64,000 bases of DNA from Flavobacterium azizsancarii (lineage in GTDB: Bacteria > Bacteroidota > Bacteroidia > Flavobacteriales > Flavobacteriaceae), in NCBI RefSeq assembly GCF_027980145.1, contig NZ_JAMZNK010000024.1:1-64000 (forward strand), written 5' to 3'. The translations under genes and the position numbers were made by a program. How positions within the stretch are numbered: position 1 is the stretch's first letter; each line of letters begins with the position of its first letter. The notes under the pieces are model-generated. The model did not search any database and had not been told where the DNA came from. It was given only the letters and a program-made list of their open reading frames with translations. This document shows, piece after piece, positions 38,701 to 45,878 of the stretch.

Positions 38701-38997
38701 ATTAACTCCAACTGCTGCTGTTTTAGCCTTTACCACATTTGATGATGCAAATTGAACTTTTTTGTTATCGATACTAATATTTTTAGCATAAACAATTAAT
38801 GCAGGAAAGTGTTTAAAAACCGAAAGTCCAACTTCATCAAAAGAGATCTTTGCATCCAATTTTTCGTTTGCAATACTTTCTATTTTAGCTGTTATTTCAT
38901 CTTTAAAAAAATACGGAACAACGGTTAGGATTATCAATAAAAGCAGCAGTAGTGATCCTGTAAAAATTGAAGTAATTTTTAAAATCTTTTTAATCAT
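35719..38997 (-). CDS. Large AsmA-family protein
   Basis: This 1092-residue protein has one N-terminal membrane helix (residues ~10-30) followed by a very long beta-rich, lysine-rich region typical of AsmA/TamB/YhdP-type proteins. SIDNKKVQFASSNVVKAKT and the C-terminal SVDYQLAGSIDQNMDIDFKS and FRLGLPPMGLINVPMKITGT blocks match AsmA C-terminal regions of Bacteroidota. Such proteins are thought to bridge the periplasm and move phospholipids to the outer membrane. It is monocistronic, and its downstream neighbour is the GGCT-like gene. Confidence 0.85.
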   Translation of the reverse strand: MIKKILKITSIFTGSLLLLLLIILTVVPYFFKDEITAKIESIANEKLDAKISFDEVGLSVFKHFPALIVYAKNISIDNKKVQFASSNVVKAKTAAVGVNFYSLLKGKIILDAIYLDSANLNFEIDSSGNANFNIVKPSGASKDTTTTEFKIKRIIVNKTNISYNDKSTPLDFKIQDLNYKGEGDLSADIFDLNSHIKIKLFDFSADGVHYVHNKPINAEIITHIDAKELKFKFERNNIRIKNFPFSFNGYFAFIKGGYDFDLHMQSKNSTIEEMLSIVPPSYDNWKEQMAITGNIDFKIIARGKYMQDQSEKPMVLADLQINSGTIAYKKIKEPVKEININARALVKDLDINKLKFDLENLSFNLDGKKTVLNFHSEGFKKLKIKTAVSAHLDLAKFKEALNLNRLDIRGDIALNLKADGIFLRDLGFSPRLNKMDTIIKSIPKFEFNASLKNGYLKDLKRKDAIKNVNLNLSLTAKDSILRNISGKVTNLNIEALDNFIRGNFSLHKLYPFTVDTELESKINLAEVHQFYPLDSLEVKGDLNLKVSMHGVLNRKEKRYPSSKTIVNIKNGYLKSLKFPNIPIQNINLNAIVTSEKGTGQDLNVKLQPVEFVLAGSPFKIEGELTNLYDLVYNIKTQGTLDIGKLTQIFPIKDVNVSGIIQTNLIAKGSKKDLDAKNYDNIKNGGKLEAKNIVIKSALFPETFQISKGTFKFFKDKMRFEDFNATYGKSDVVLNGYIHNFIRYMFNRKYLRDANEKLKAEIDLSSNHINANEFFDMIAKYTDAKAEEETAQKTDSTAINTGIKNVNTKNKNYVIRIPRTADLKITAKVNLLQFDSYKINNFTGTLDINDRKVQVSQATFDMAGTQIEMTGDYKAQHRLLAKYNAHFKASNFDIQRAYAEIPIFADMVSMAKDAYGLVSVDYQLAGSIDQNMDIDFKSIAGEGTLTLEDIKFKNFKLLNHVAKKADAADLEKASFNKIAIHSTIKNNVMTITPTTMKMATFRGKLEGQVTMDGKLNIGFRLGLPPMGLINVPMKITGTADDFKITTGKFKEDTTFSEESELNNLKAPERQIRERDTLKLPPVNSKVLDTLKSR

Positions 38998-40016
38998 TTA
39001 TTAACTTATTTATGGGTGACCAAAAATATAAACGGGATGGATAAAGCATATTTTTAGGGAGCAAAATTAACTAATCAAAATTAACCATTAAAATTTTAAT
39101 TTGTTTTTAAATCAAATTACTCAATTGGAATTTTCAGTACAAGATAAAAGGTTGTCAGTTAATTGATTAAAAATAGTTGCCAGTGGCGAATGTTACTTAT
39201 TAGAGGATATAGTCACAGTTTTCATTGCAAGAAAAATAGCTGGAGCAAACTTTTTCATGAAAATAAATATCCCTAGATGTTTACAAAATGCATTTGTAGG
39301 AACACACGTCCCTTGAGAATAACAACTAACCCAAAAATAGTTATAACGATTGTAATTTAACATTGGAAAAAGAAAATCGAATACCGGTTTTTCTCCAGTA
39401 TTAGATTTTTAAAACTTCAGGGTATCTGTGATTTATTTGATCATATAATAAGAATCCCGTTTTTGATCAAATCCCTATATAGAACCTTGATATTGTAAAG
39501 AATCATATAAGTACATGGTAATAATGTATTTAATAATAAATTCTATTGATTTACTACTCTAATTATATTTCTTCCACTTGTAATACCTCAAATGTATTTA
39601 GTGCACTTAAAAAATGGAAATTTAATTTCTGCACGTAGTTAATAATATTGAACTTTTATAATTCTAAGTTCATTTATAAATGGAATATTTTTTTTTTATA
39701 CTGTTTAAGTAATAATTATTTGTAAATAGTATGCGGTTTTTATGTTCCGTTGAGATACCTTGGCGGGACAAATTTCAACAAATTTTATGGAGGATTAGAA
39801 GAGATTGGCTTGTTATATGTAGGGTCTGTCTTTTATTGGCTTTATGAATATGGTTTGGATGTCCTATTGGGGATTGAAGGAAAATGTAGAGTCAAATATA
39901 CATATCGTTAACCTCTTTTTATTAAAACCGACTTAGCTTTTTGTGCAAAATTGGAGGTATCTCCAATTTTCGTTGACCAAAAAGAATAATTTTTGATTGA
40001 TTCAATTTTAGAATAA
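38998..40016. other. 1 kb intergenic region without a gene
   Basis: I see no credible reading frame or strong terminator here. The only recognisable piece is at 39824-39880, which resembles 45500-45556 in the accessory region. Read on the minus strand, both encode QSPxGHPNxxHxAxxRQxL. It looks like a scar of a mobile sequence. Confidence 0.5.
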
Positions 40017-40808
40017 TCAGATAGTTTTTAAAACACCTCCATCTGCTCGTAACGATGCCCCATTTGTTGCTATAGAAAGCGGACTTGAAAGATAAACTGC
40101 CAGCGAGGCAATTTCAGATGGATCAATAAAACGCTGTAATAAAGAATGCGGATTGGTCTGTTGTATGATGGCATTTTTCATTTGTTCAATCTCTATATTC
40201 TGTACAGAAGCGATATGTTCAATTGTTGAAGCAACACCGTCAGAATAAGTTGGTCCGCCTAAAATCGTATTCACTGTAACTTCCGTACCTCTAGTTAGTT
40301 TAGATAAACCATTACTTACTGCTGTCATTGCAGCTTTTGTCATTCCGTAATGAATCATATTTTCTGGAATATTCGCACCCGATTCGCTGCTGATAAAAAC
40401 AATTCTTCCTGATTTTTTCTCCAGCATTTGAGGTAAAAGTTTTTTAGAAAGCCTGATACTGCTCATTACATTAATGTCAAAAATTCTATACCAATCTCCA
40501 TCTTCCAGATTTTCAAAATCTTTTAATTCGAAAATGCCGACGTTATTAATCAAAATATCAATATTGTTTAATTTAGTTAATAAAGCAGTTACTTCTTCTT
40601 TTTTCTCAAAATCACAGACAATTCCCGAAACTAAGGCATCTGGAAATTCATTTTTTAATTTTTGTACTGCCAGATTTGTTTTTTCTTCATGCCTTCCATT
40701 AATGATAATTTCGGCTTTTTCATTTAATAATTGTTTGGCAATTGCAAAACCAATACCTTGTGTCGAACCGCTAATAAAAGCTCTTTTCCCTTCTAATTTT
40801 AAATTCAT
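40017..40808 (-). CDS. SDR-family oxidoreductase under TetR control
   Basis: This is a 263-residue short-chain dehydrogenase with ISGSTQGIG near the N-terminus, NNVGIF, and the catalytic SSES..IHYGMTKAAM segment. The C-terminus ATNGASLRADGGVLKTI is typical of 3-ketoacyl-ACP-reductase-like SDRs. It lies 49 bases after the TetR gene on the same strand, and the gap contains a copy of the putative TetR operator. It is therefore probably induced when the regulator binds its ligand. The substrate is unknown. Confidence 0.9.
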   Translation of the reverse strand: MNLKLEGKRAFISGSTQGIGFAIAKQLLNEKAEIIINGRHEEKTNLAVQKLKNEFPDALVSGIVCDFEKKEEVTALLTKLNNIDILINNVGIFELKDFENLEDGDWYRIFDINVMSSIRLSKKLLPQMLEKKSGRIVFISSESGANIPENMIHYGMTKAAMTAVSNGLSKLTRGTEVTVNTILGGPTYSDGVASTIEHIASVQNIEIEQMKNAIIQQTNPHSLLQRFIDPSEIASLAVYLSSPLSIATNGASLRADGGVLKTI

Positions 40809-40822
40809 TTTTATTATTTTAA

Positions 40823-40840
40823 TTTTGTAATGATTGATAC
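40823..40840 (-). promoter_or_regulatory. Putative TetR operator, SDR-proximal copy
   Basis: On the minus strand GTATCAATCATTACAAAA lies in the TetR-SDR gap, 15 bases before the SDR start. It matches the tetR-upstream site at 41452-41469 in 16 of 18 bases. Confidence 0.5.
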
Positions 40841-40857
40841 ATAAATAGTCAAAAAAA

Positions 40858-41439
40858 TTAGCTGATAACAGCTAATTGCATTTCGATTTGATTTTTTAAG
40901 ACATTTTTGTCTGGATACATTCTTCTGAGCGTATTAAGTCCGCACCAAAATGTTATGAGATATCTGCCAAGTATTTCCGGATCAGTCTGGGTTTTTAAAT
41001 TTCCTTTTAATTTTTCGTCTTTAATTGCCTGAGTAAACATTTGTTCGACCTCTTTTAAAATCTGAACCGCATCTGCTTCCAGATTATCATCAATAAAAGT
41101 CATTTCTACAACCGTATTGGCAATAATACAGCCTTTAAGATGCTCATTTTCTTCTGCGGAAGCGATACTTCTAAAAAAATCTTTAATTAATTCTAATGGA
41201 AATTCGCTTTTGCTTAATTCCTTTTTAAAGGCGTCAAAAGCTAATAGTCGTTCTTCAATAGCTTTTTGAAAGACCTCTTTTTTGCCCCCTTTGAAAGTAT
41301 TATAAAAACTTCCGGCACCGGCACCAGTTGCTTTTTGCAGATCACTCAATGAGGTAGCACTATATCCTTTCTGCCAAAAAACTTCCTGTGCTTTCTTTAC
41401 AATATTAGCGTCTTGGTATATGGTAGGCCTTCCTCTCAT
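40858..41439 (-). CDS. TetR/AcrR-family transcriptional regulator
   Basis: This regulator has an N-terminal helix-turn-helix (RGRPTIYQDANIVKKAQEVFWQKGY, then TSLSDLQKATGAGAGSFYNTF) and a helical ligand-binding half. I choose the start MRGRPTIY at 41439, giving 193 residues. The longer frame from 41466 would put the start codon 3 bases from the promoter box, before transcription could begin. It is probably autoregulated and controls the SDR gene behind it. Confidence 0.88.
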   Translation of the reverse strand: MRGRPTIYQDANIVKKAQEVFWQKGYSATSLSDLQKATGAGAGSFYNTFKGGKKEVFQKAIEERLLAFDAFKKELSKSEFPLELIKDFFRSIASAEENEHLKGCIIANTVVEMTFIDDNLEADAVQILKEVEQMFTQAIKDEKLKGNLKTQTDPEILGRYLITFWCGLNTLRRMYPDKNVLKNQIEMQLAVIS

Positions 41440-41451
41440 TTTTTTATTTAT

Positions 41452-41501
41452 TTTTGTAATGATCAATACAAAATTAGAAATAAAAATACGTTTGCTCCAA
41501 A
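41452..41501 (-). promoter_or_regulatory. Promoter and operator of the tetR-SDR unit
   Basis: On the minus strand TTTG (41501-41498), 21 bases, then TAATTTTG (41476-41469) is a full Bacteroidota promoter match. Immediately downstream, over the expected transcription start, lies GTATTGATCATTACAAAA (41469-41452), repeated before the SDR gene. A repressor there would block initiation. Confidence 0.7.
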
Positions 41502-41598
41502 TTTTAAAGCAATTTTATTTTGTTAATTAAAAGATTGCATGAATTGCAGGGAGTTAATTTCTCATTTCCAGCAATCGATGACATCGGTTTGTATAACG

Positions 41599-41928
41599 CT
41601 ACTGGATCTTAATAGAATTATATTGTTCGTCAGTAACAGGATCAAGCCAATCAACCATACCTTTTTCAGTATTGATACTTACAGCATAATGTATAAACCT
41701 TCCATTTGGTGTAGCGCCATGCCAGTGTTTGATACCAGGTAACACATTAATAACATCACCCACTTTTATTTGTTGAATGGAAAAACCTTCTTCTTGATAA
41801 TAACCGATACCTTCTGTAACAATGAGTATCTGATTACTGGGATGTGTATGCCAGTTGTTTCTGCAATTTGGTTCAAATATCACTTCACCAATAGCACAAT
41901 TTGTGTCTTCGTCTGGGAGAAGTCTCAT
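41599..41928 (-). CDS. Cupin-domain protein, 5' end truncated
   Basis: This 109-residue frame is a single-domain cupin with the metal-binding histidines in NNWHTHPSNQILIV and GIKHWHGATPNG. It closely resembles cupins paired with carboxymuconolactone-decarboxylase or redox proteins. In-frame coding similarity continues upstream of the ATG to about 42000 (KAPEGFGLVATDYFTGIAWLK), but no start codon is found before a stop near 42018. The original N-terminus has been cut off at the junction with the toxin gene on the other strand. The internal ATG at 41928 could still give a product lacking about 30 residues. Confidence 0.75.
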   Translation of the reverse strand: MRLLPDEDTNCAIGEVIFEPNCRNNWHTHPSNQILIVTEGIGYYQEEGFSIQQIKVGDVINVLPGIKHWHGATPNGRFIHYAVSINTEKGMVDWLDPVTDEQYNSIKIQ

Positions 41929-42009
41929 TTTTAGCCAGGCGATCCCGGTAAAATAATCTGTTGCAACAAGACCGAATCCTTCCGGTGCTTTAGTTTTTTG
42001 TTCTTTTGC

Positions 42010-42664
42010 TATTGATTATGCACAATCTGAAGGTTGGAAGTTTGGAAGTAACTGGAAATCAGCACAAGATTTAATTGGTAATCCTGGTAAACCAAGCGAT
42101 GTGATTTCACAAGAAACAAGTGATTTCTTATCTTCAAGAACTACGGCCGCAAACTATCGTGAATTACTAACGCAAATAGGTGCAAGCCAAATAAATTCGG
42201 CTAATAAAGCCATGGCGGGTTCAGCAAGTGGTAGAGTAACTCCTCAAGAACTAGATTCTCCATTCTTTGTTTTAGCTGGTTTTATACCAAAGGGTTTTGC
42301 AATGGGTAGTAGCGCTAGTAGTTTTTATACTGTTCAGGGCGTTGAAGATGTTGCTAGACTTTTGAATGGAGGAGTTCCTTTTCCAGTTGGTTATACTAAA
42401 TCATTTGTGGGTGAAGGTGTTTATTCTTTTGGAACCAAAGCAGATGCATTAAGATATAAGTCTATGTTAGAAGGATTTGGTTATACTGATTTACAAGTTT
42501 TAACATTTAAAGTTTCTAATTATGGAAAGTTAAAAGTTTTCGATATGAGAGGTATTGGTGACGATGCGGCAAATGCATGGTTAGAAACTCATGCATATCC
42601 AAATAATCATACTTTTGACCATGTAATTAGACCATCAGGTAATTTTAATCAAATAAAATTTTAA
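42010..42664 (+). CDS. Orphan C-terminal toxin domain of an Rhs-type polymorphic toxin
   Basis: The frame is open from the cupin junction (about 42010: AIDYAQSEGWKFGSNWKS..). A GTG at 42101 would give 187 residues. There is no signal peptide, and the codons run in from the left as if the N-terminal part has been deleted. The core GEGVYSFGTKADALRYKSML and FKVSNYGKLKVFDMRG suggests an ADP-ribosyltransferase-like toxin tip, though I cannot confirm the fold or catalytic triad. It is followed after 5 bases by a likely immunity gene. An Rhs core fragment lies 2 kb downstream. Function is inferred from context. Confidence 0.5.
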
Positions 42665-42669
42665 TAATT

Positions 42670-43119
42670 ATGGGTGACTATGAATCATATTTTAGGTTAT
42701 TTAAATCTTCATGGGGAATATTGATTGGCTTTAAAGGTGAGATTCTCGAAATGTCTGAGGAGTTTGAAATGAATGATTTAATCAAAATAAATGATTTTTT
42801 GTATTTGCAACTGAATATATCTAATGAAAATAAATATATTCATAACAATAAAACAAAACTTGAAAATGGAATACAGTGGGTCTCTGAGATTTTTCCAAAA
42901 CAAAAGAAGGTTTTAATTAAAATAAATGAGATTGATTTAAACTTTTGTAATTTCCAAATAGAAGGTTTATTTTTTGGCATAGCAAGTTGGATTTGTAATT
43001 ACTATAAAGTGGAAATGCCAAATTATCATTCTACATTTGATAAAGACTCAAATAAATATCTTTTTTCATTTGATGAGAATGATGAAATTTCGAAAAAATT
43101 ACTTTATCCGCTTTCGTAA
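42670..43119 (+). CDS. Putative immunity protein of the orphan toxin
   Basis: This is a 149-residue soluble, aromatic and acidic-rich protein with no family I recognise (start MGDYESYFRLFKSSW). It begins 5 bases after the toxin stop and is followed by a terminator. That position, size and composition are typical of immunity proteins in polymorphic-toxin loci. It appears intact. Identification is by position only. Confidence 0.5.
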   Translation: MGDYESYFRLFKSSWGILIGFKGEILEMSEEFEMNDLIKINDFLYLQLNISNENKYIHNNKTKLENGIQWVSEIFPKQKKVLIKINEIDLNFCNFQIEGLFFGIASWICNYYKVEMPNYHSTFDKDSNKYLFSFDENDEISKKLLYPLS

Positions 43120-43200
43120 AAATTGTTATGACTATATGCAATTGTTGTCTATGCTGTTGGAATATATTCTGACTTCTGTCCACAATCTAAAGCAAACAAA

Positions 43201-43230
43201 AAAAGCCACTTCTATTACGGAGTGGCTTTT
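43201..43230 (+). terminator. Terminator after the toxin-immunity pair
   Basis: AAAAGCCACT pairs with AGTGGCTTTT across a 10-base loop. It lies 80 bases after the immunity stop codon. Confidence 0.75.
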
Positions 43231-43299
43231 GATTGTTTATAGAGTTGATACATTTTTAGCAGAAAAATTTAAGGTTTATTAAATTTTTTAGTTTAGAAA

Positions 43300-43593
43300 T
43301 TGTCAAGGCAGTTATTGCACTGTGGTGAAGCAATTGGACTAGAAGCTGTACTCTCCAGAATGATGAAACGACTTAAACGTGAATTTCATTATGTGAAGGA
43401 CTTCAAGTAGTTCAAGCAGTCTAGAATGTCGATTTGGATTACAGAATTAGGACTCAGGCATGCACAGTATCTGGGAGGTTATCGATATGTGACCAGTGTT
43501 CAGCGGTATGATTTTAAAAGCATTAATGACTTAAAAATTGAAACTCGAATACAATCACCCGATGGAACGCTTTGGGAATTAGAAGTAAAATAA
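43300..43593 (+). pseudogene. Tyrosine recombinase (integrase) C-terminal remnant
   Basis: The frame contains SIWITELGLRHAQYLGGYRY and VTSVQRYDFKSINDLK, the C-terminal box of tyrosine recombinases with the HxxR-distal GGYRY segment and the catalytic tyrosine region. A TAG interrupts it at FK-stop-FKQSRMS, near 43419. The N-terminal half is missing. It points to an integrated element that has decayed here. Confidence 0.7.
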
Positions 43594-43678
43594 CAGAGAT
43601 GAAATTAAAAACGCTATAATTATCCTAATTAAGTGAGAATGATATTTACATTTGTAATTCAATTGTAAAAGATAAGAT

Positions 43679-44269
43679 TTGGATTTTTTAGAAAAGGCGT
43701 ATAATTATAATTTTGAAGGTATTACTAATGAAGTTTATCAGTTTAGGTTCATTAGTACAGGAATACAGGAAATAACGAAAATAGTTTCCATTTCACCCGT
43801 TGATAAAAGCCACAATTGGTATAATGTAGGTTTTGGAAATTTAGAAAATAATGACGGTTCAGTAAGAGTTAATGATTTAGCTGAAATCAACAATAACGAT
43901 TATGATGAGGTTTTAGCGACTGTTTTTATGTGTATTCTTCATTTTTTCAATTCTAATCGAGATTGCACCATATTGTTTTTTGGAAATACACTACATAAAC
44001 ACAGGCTTTACAAACAGAAAATATCTTCAAATATTAGTAGTTTGGAACAATATTTGGATATATCAGGAGGCAAGATAGAAGAAGAAATAACAATTATTGA
44101 AAAAAAGCAAACAATAACAAGGAAAGGAAAAGAACATGAAAGAACGATACGGGAAAAAGACCTTACATCACTCCAAAAGGATATTGTAGTAAAACAGATT
44201 GAAAAGTACAATAAAGATAAAACAGCTGACTATCAATTTGTTTTGTTTAAACTGAAAAACGACCAATAA
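43679..44269 (+). CDS. DUF6934-like protein
   Basis: This 196-residue protein matches the DUF6934 pattern I recall from Bacteroidota: YQFRFISTGIQEITKIVSI, then YNVGFGN, EVLATVFMCILHFF and GNTLHKHRLYKQKI. The function is unknown. The start is a TTG at 43679; no better ATG is in range. It is followed after 38 bases by a 67-residue gene, and such pairs often behave like toxin-antitoxin modules. It appears intact inside a region of broken genes. Confidence 0.65.
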   Translation: MDFLEKAYNYNFEGITNEVYQFRFISTGIQEITKIVSISPVDKSHNWYNVGFGNLENNDGSVRVNDLAEINNNDYDEVLATVFMCILHFFNSNRDCTILFFGNTLHKHRLYKQKISSNISSLEQYLDISGGKIEEEITIIEKKQTITRKGKEHERTIREKDLTSLQKDIVVKQIEKYNKDKTADYQFVLFKLKNDQ

Positions 44270-44307
44270 TTATTGGATAAGTAAAAAAATAGTATATTTG
44301 TAACGTT

Positions 44308-44511
44308 ATGGGAACAAAAGAATTAAGAGATTTAGTAGAAAAGCAGATAGAAAAATCTACTAGTTTTTGGGCTGGTCGTCCTAAAATGACTATCCAAGAA
44401 CTAGAAGCGGTGGAGAAATTTGCTAAAGAAAAAAGTAAACTTTTTGAAAAAGCATTCGATTCTCCTGAAAAAGTAGAGAAAATTAACAAAATGCAAAACA
44501 GCACATTATAA
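44308..44511 (+). CDS. Small helical protein, partner of the DUF6934 gene
   Basis: This 67-residue charged, mostly helical protein (KELRDLVEKQIEKSTSFWAG..) has no signal peptide and no family I recognise. It ends just before a terminator at 44554-44584. The tight spacing suggests it is co-transcribed with the gene before it, possibly as its antidote or regulator. Confidence 0.6.
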   Translation: MGTKELRDLVEKQIEKSTSFWAGRPKMTIQELEAVEKFAKEKSKLFEKAFDSPEKVEKINKMQNSTL

Positions 44512-44553
44512 GTTGATTTATTAATTCAAAAAACTTATTATTACATAAAAATG

Positions 44554-44584
44554 ACCGTTTAGAATCTATCTGAACGGTTTTTTT
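44554..44584 (+). terminator. Terminator after the DUF6934 pair
   Basis: ACCGTTTAGA pairs with TCTGAACGGT around a short loop, followed by seven T. Confidence 0.8.
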
Positions 44585-44636
44585 GTACATGTTTGTTTTA
44601 TGTTCTTACGATGACTTATCAATGATAAGGTAATGC

Positions 44637-44829
44637 CCTTTTGGAATGCAAGTGCCCACTAGACGAGGTAATGCAAACGAATATCGATACGGATTCCAAG
44701 GTCAGGAAAAGGATGATGAGATTAAAGGCGAAGGGAATTCTTTGGATTACACCTTTAGAATGCATGACCCGAGGATTGGTAGGTTTTTTGCAATTGACCC
44801 GCTGGCATCTCAATTTAGAGGAGTGAAAG
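44637..44829 (+). pseudogene. Rhs repeat-associated core fragment
   Basis: The frame [38 protein letters not shown] and [18 protein letters not shown] is the conserved core that precedes the variable toxin tip in Rhs/YD proteins. The upstream part is absent. After the core the frame runs straight into the insertion-sequence end at 44830 ([13 protein letters not shown]), so the toxin tip has been replaced. Confidence 0.85.
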
Positions 44830-44897
44830 TAGATTTCTTCTTATTCAGATTATCTAATCTTTTTGGTTAATCCCCAACTTTTGCGTTTGATCCGTTT
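44830..44897 (+). mobile_element. Second copy of the insertion-sequence end
   Basis: These 68 bases match the reverse complement of 156-223 essentially exactly. They encode the transposase tail [12 protein letters not shown] and then the terminal sequence through CCCCAACTTTTGCGTTTGAT. Nothing else of the element is present at this site. Confidence 0.8.
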
Positions 44898-44956
44898 GAT
44901 CCTCCATTAGATTGGAATTTTAGAAATTTGGAATTTATCTTAAAATTCTATACATA

Positions 44957-44988
44957 AAAAAAGTCCTAATTTTCATTAGGACTTTTTA
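44957..44988. terminator. Hairpin next to a tRNA 3'-end remnant
   Basis: AAAAAAAGTCCTAAT / ATTAGGACTTTTT is the same module as at 1907 and 18633. On the minus strand it follows directly after the tRNA-like sequence and was probably that tRNA gene's terminator. Confidence 0.65.
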
Positions 44989-44990
44989 CG

Positions 44991-45013
44991 TGGGGAGAGC
45001 AGGATTCGAACCT
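44991..45013 (-). tRNA. tRNA 3'-end remnant (attachment-site scar)
   Basis: On the minus strand GGTTCGAATCCTGCTCTCCC is the T-loop, T-stem and acceptor 3' strand of a tRNA. The 5' T-stem strand no longer pairs beyond two bases, and the rest of the tRNA is absent. This is what an attachment site looks like after integration into a tRNA 3' end. A similar scar lies at 47635-47656. Confidence 0.6.
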
Positions 45014-45063
45014 TAAGCTTGAAACCCGCGTATTTCCTGCATTTTTTATTTTTTTAAACCTGT

Positions 45064-45087
45064 GGTGCCACGATGTTGCCACGAAAA
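45064..45087. repeat. GCCAC-N-TGCCAC motif following the tRNA scar
   Basis: GGTGCCACGATGTTGCCACG lies 50 bases after the tRNA remnant. Related copies are at 46567-46587, 47719-47739 and, partially, 45612-45630. They probably mark ends of related integrated elements. Confidence 0.45.
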
Positions 45088-45301
45088 TAAAATTGTTAAT
45101 TTTCGTATGTAATGATTTGATTTTTAACAGATTGACTTACTGCTTTTTGCTATCATTCTTTTTGATGTAAATATAAGATATTTGTTTGTTGTATTGATTG
45201 ATTTGTCTTGTTTTTAATTGTATTTTATTTCGAAATAATTGAGAATTGATTTATAATTATCTTGTGTGGTAAGACGAGTATCTATAAAATATTCCTTTAC
45301 A

Positions 45302-45543
45302 TTATTTTACAAGTGTATAGAACTCTTTTAAATGCCACCAGGCAGGGCACTCTCAATGTCTCCTTTATAATGGTATATAGTAAGGAAACAGCTCTTTAAG
45401 AAAAGCTGGGAATCTGTGATTTTAGCACATGGCTTTAACTCCACTTCCTTGGGCGGGGGAGTGGCGTCAAAATAGCGTTTTATTTCTTCTGGAAGTAGAG
45501 GCTGTCTTTGAATGGCATAATGATTTTGGTTTGGATGTCCCAT
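45302..45543 (-). pseudogene. DUF6965-family gene, frameshifted
   Basis: The first frame reads LLPEEIKRYFDATPPPKEVE, then CAKITDSQLFLKSCFLTIYH and YKGDIE. The conserved ending CPAWWHLKEFYTLVK is in another frame. One base is missing after GDIE (near 45350), so the protein is broken at its C-terminus. The family occurs in Bacteroidota accessory regions and its function is unknown. Bases 45374-45493 are duplicated at 47060-47182. Confidence 0.65.
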
Positions 45544-45723
45544 TGGGGATTGATGTAAATTTGTATAAATTTTTTAATTTGGCCTGATTACACGTTAATT
45601 TTTTTAAATCTGTTCGATTCTGCCACAAAACCAATAATGTAGACAATTGAGATAATAATTCATCTGATTGCCAAATTTTTGAAGCAAAAAGTATCAACTA
45701 CATCAAATGTGATATGTTATGTT

Positions 45724-45876
45724 CTAATTTTTAAGTATTAATTTCTTTTTCTCAGTTTTCTTTTTTGTTAGTTTTTTCTTTTGAAAAAAATCGCTTAAAG
45801 CTTTTTCTTCAGCTAATGTTAGAGAACTTAGTCCACCAATACTGTCTATATCTAAATCTAATTTTTTAGTTTTCAT
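45724..45876 (-). CDS. 50-residue basic protein paired with a GNAT-like gene
   Basis: The frame starts ATG at 45876 and encodes KTKKLDLDIDSIGGLSSLTL, then a helix and a lysine-rich tail (KKKLTKKKTEKKK). It starts 2 bases after the stop of the 176-residue gene, so the two are co-translated. Small, charged partners of this sort are typical of two-gene addiction modules. I know no family for it. Confidence 0.6.
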   Translation of the reverse strand: MKTKKLDLDIDSIGGLSSLTLAEEKALSDFFQKKKLTKKKTEKKKLILKN

Positions 45877-45878
45877 AA

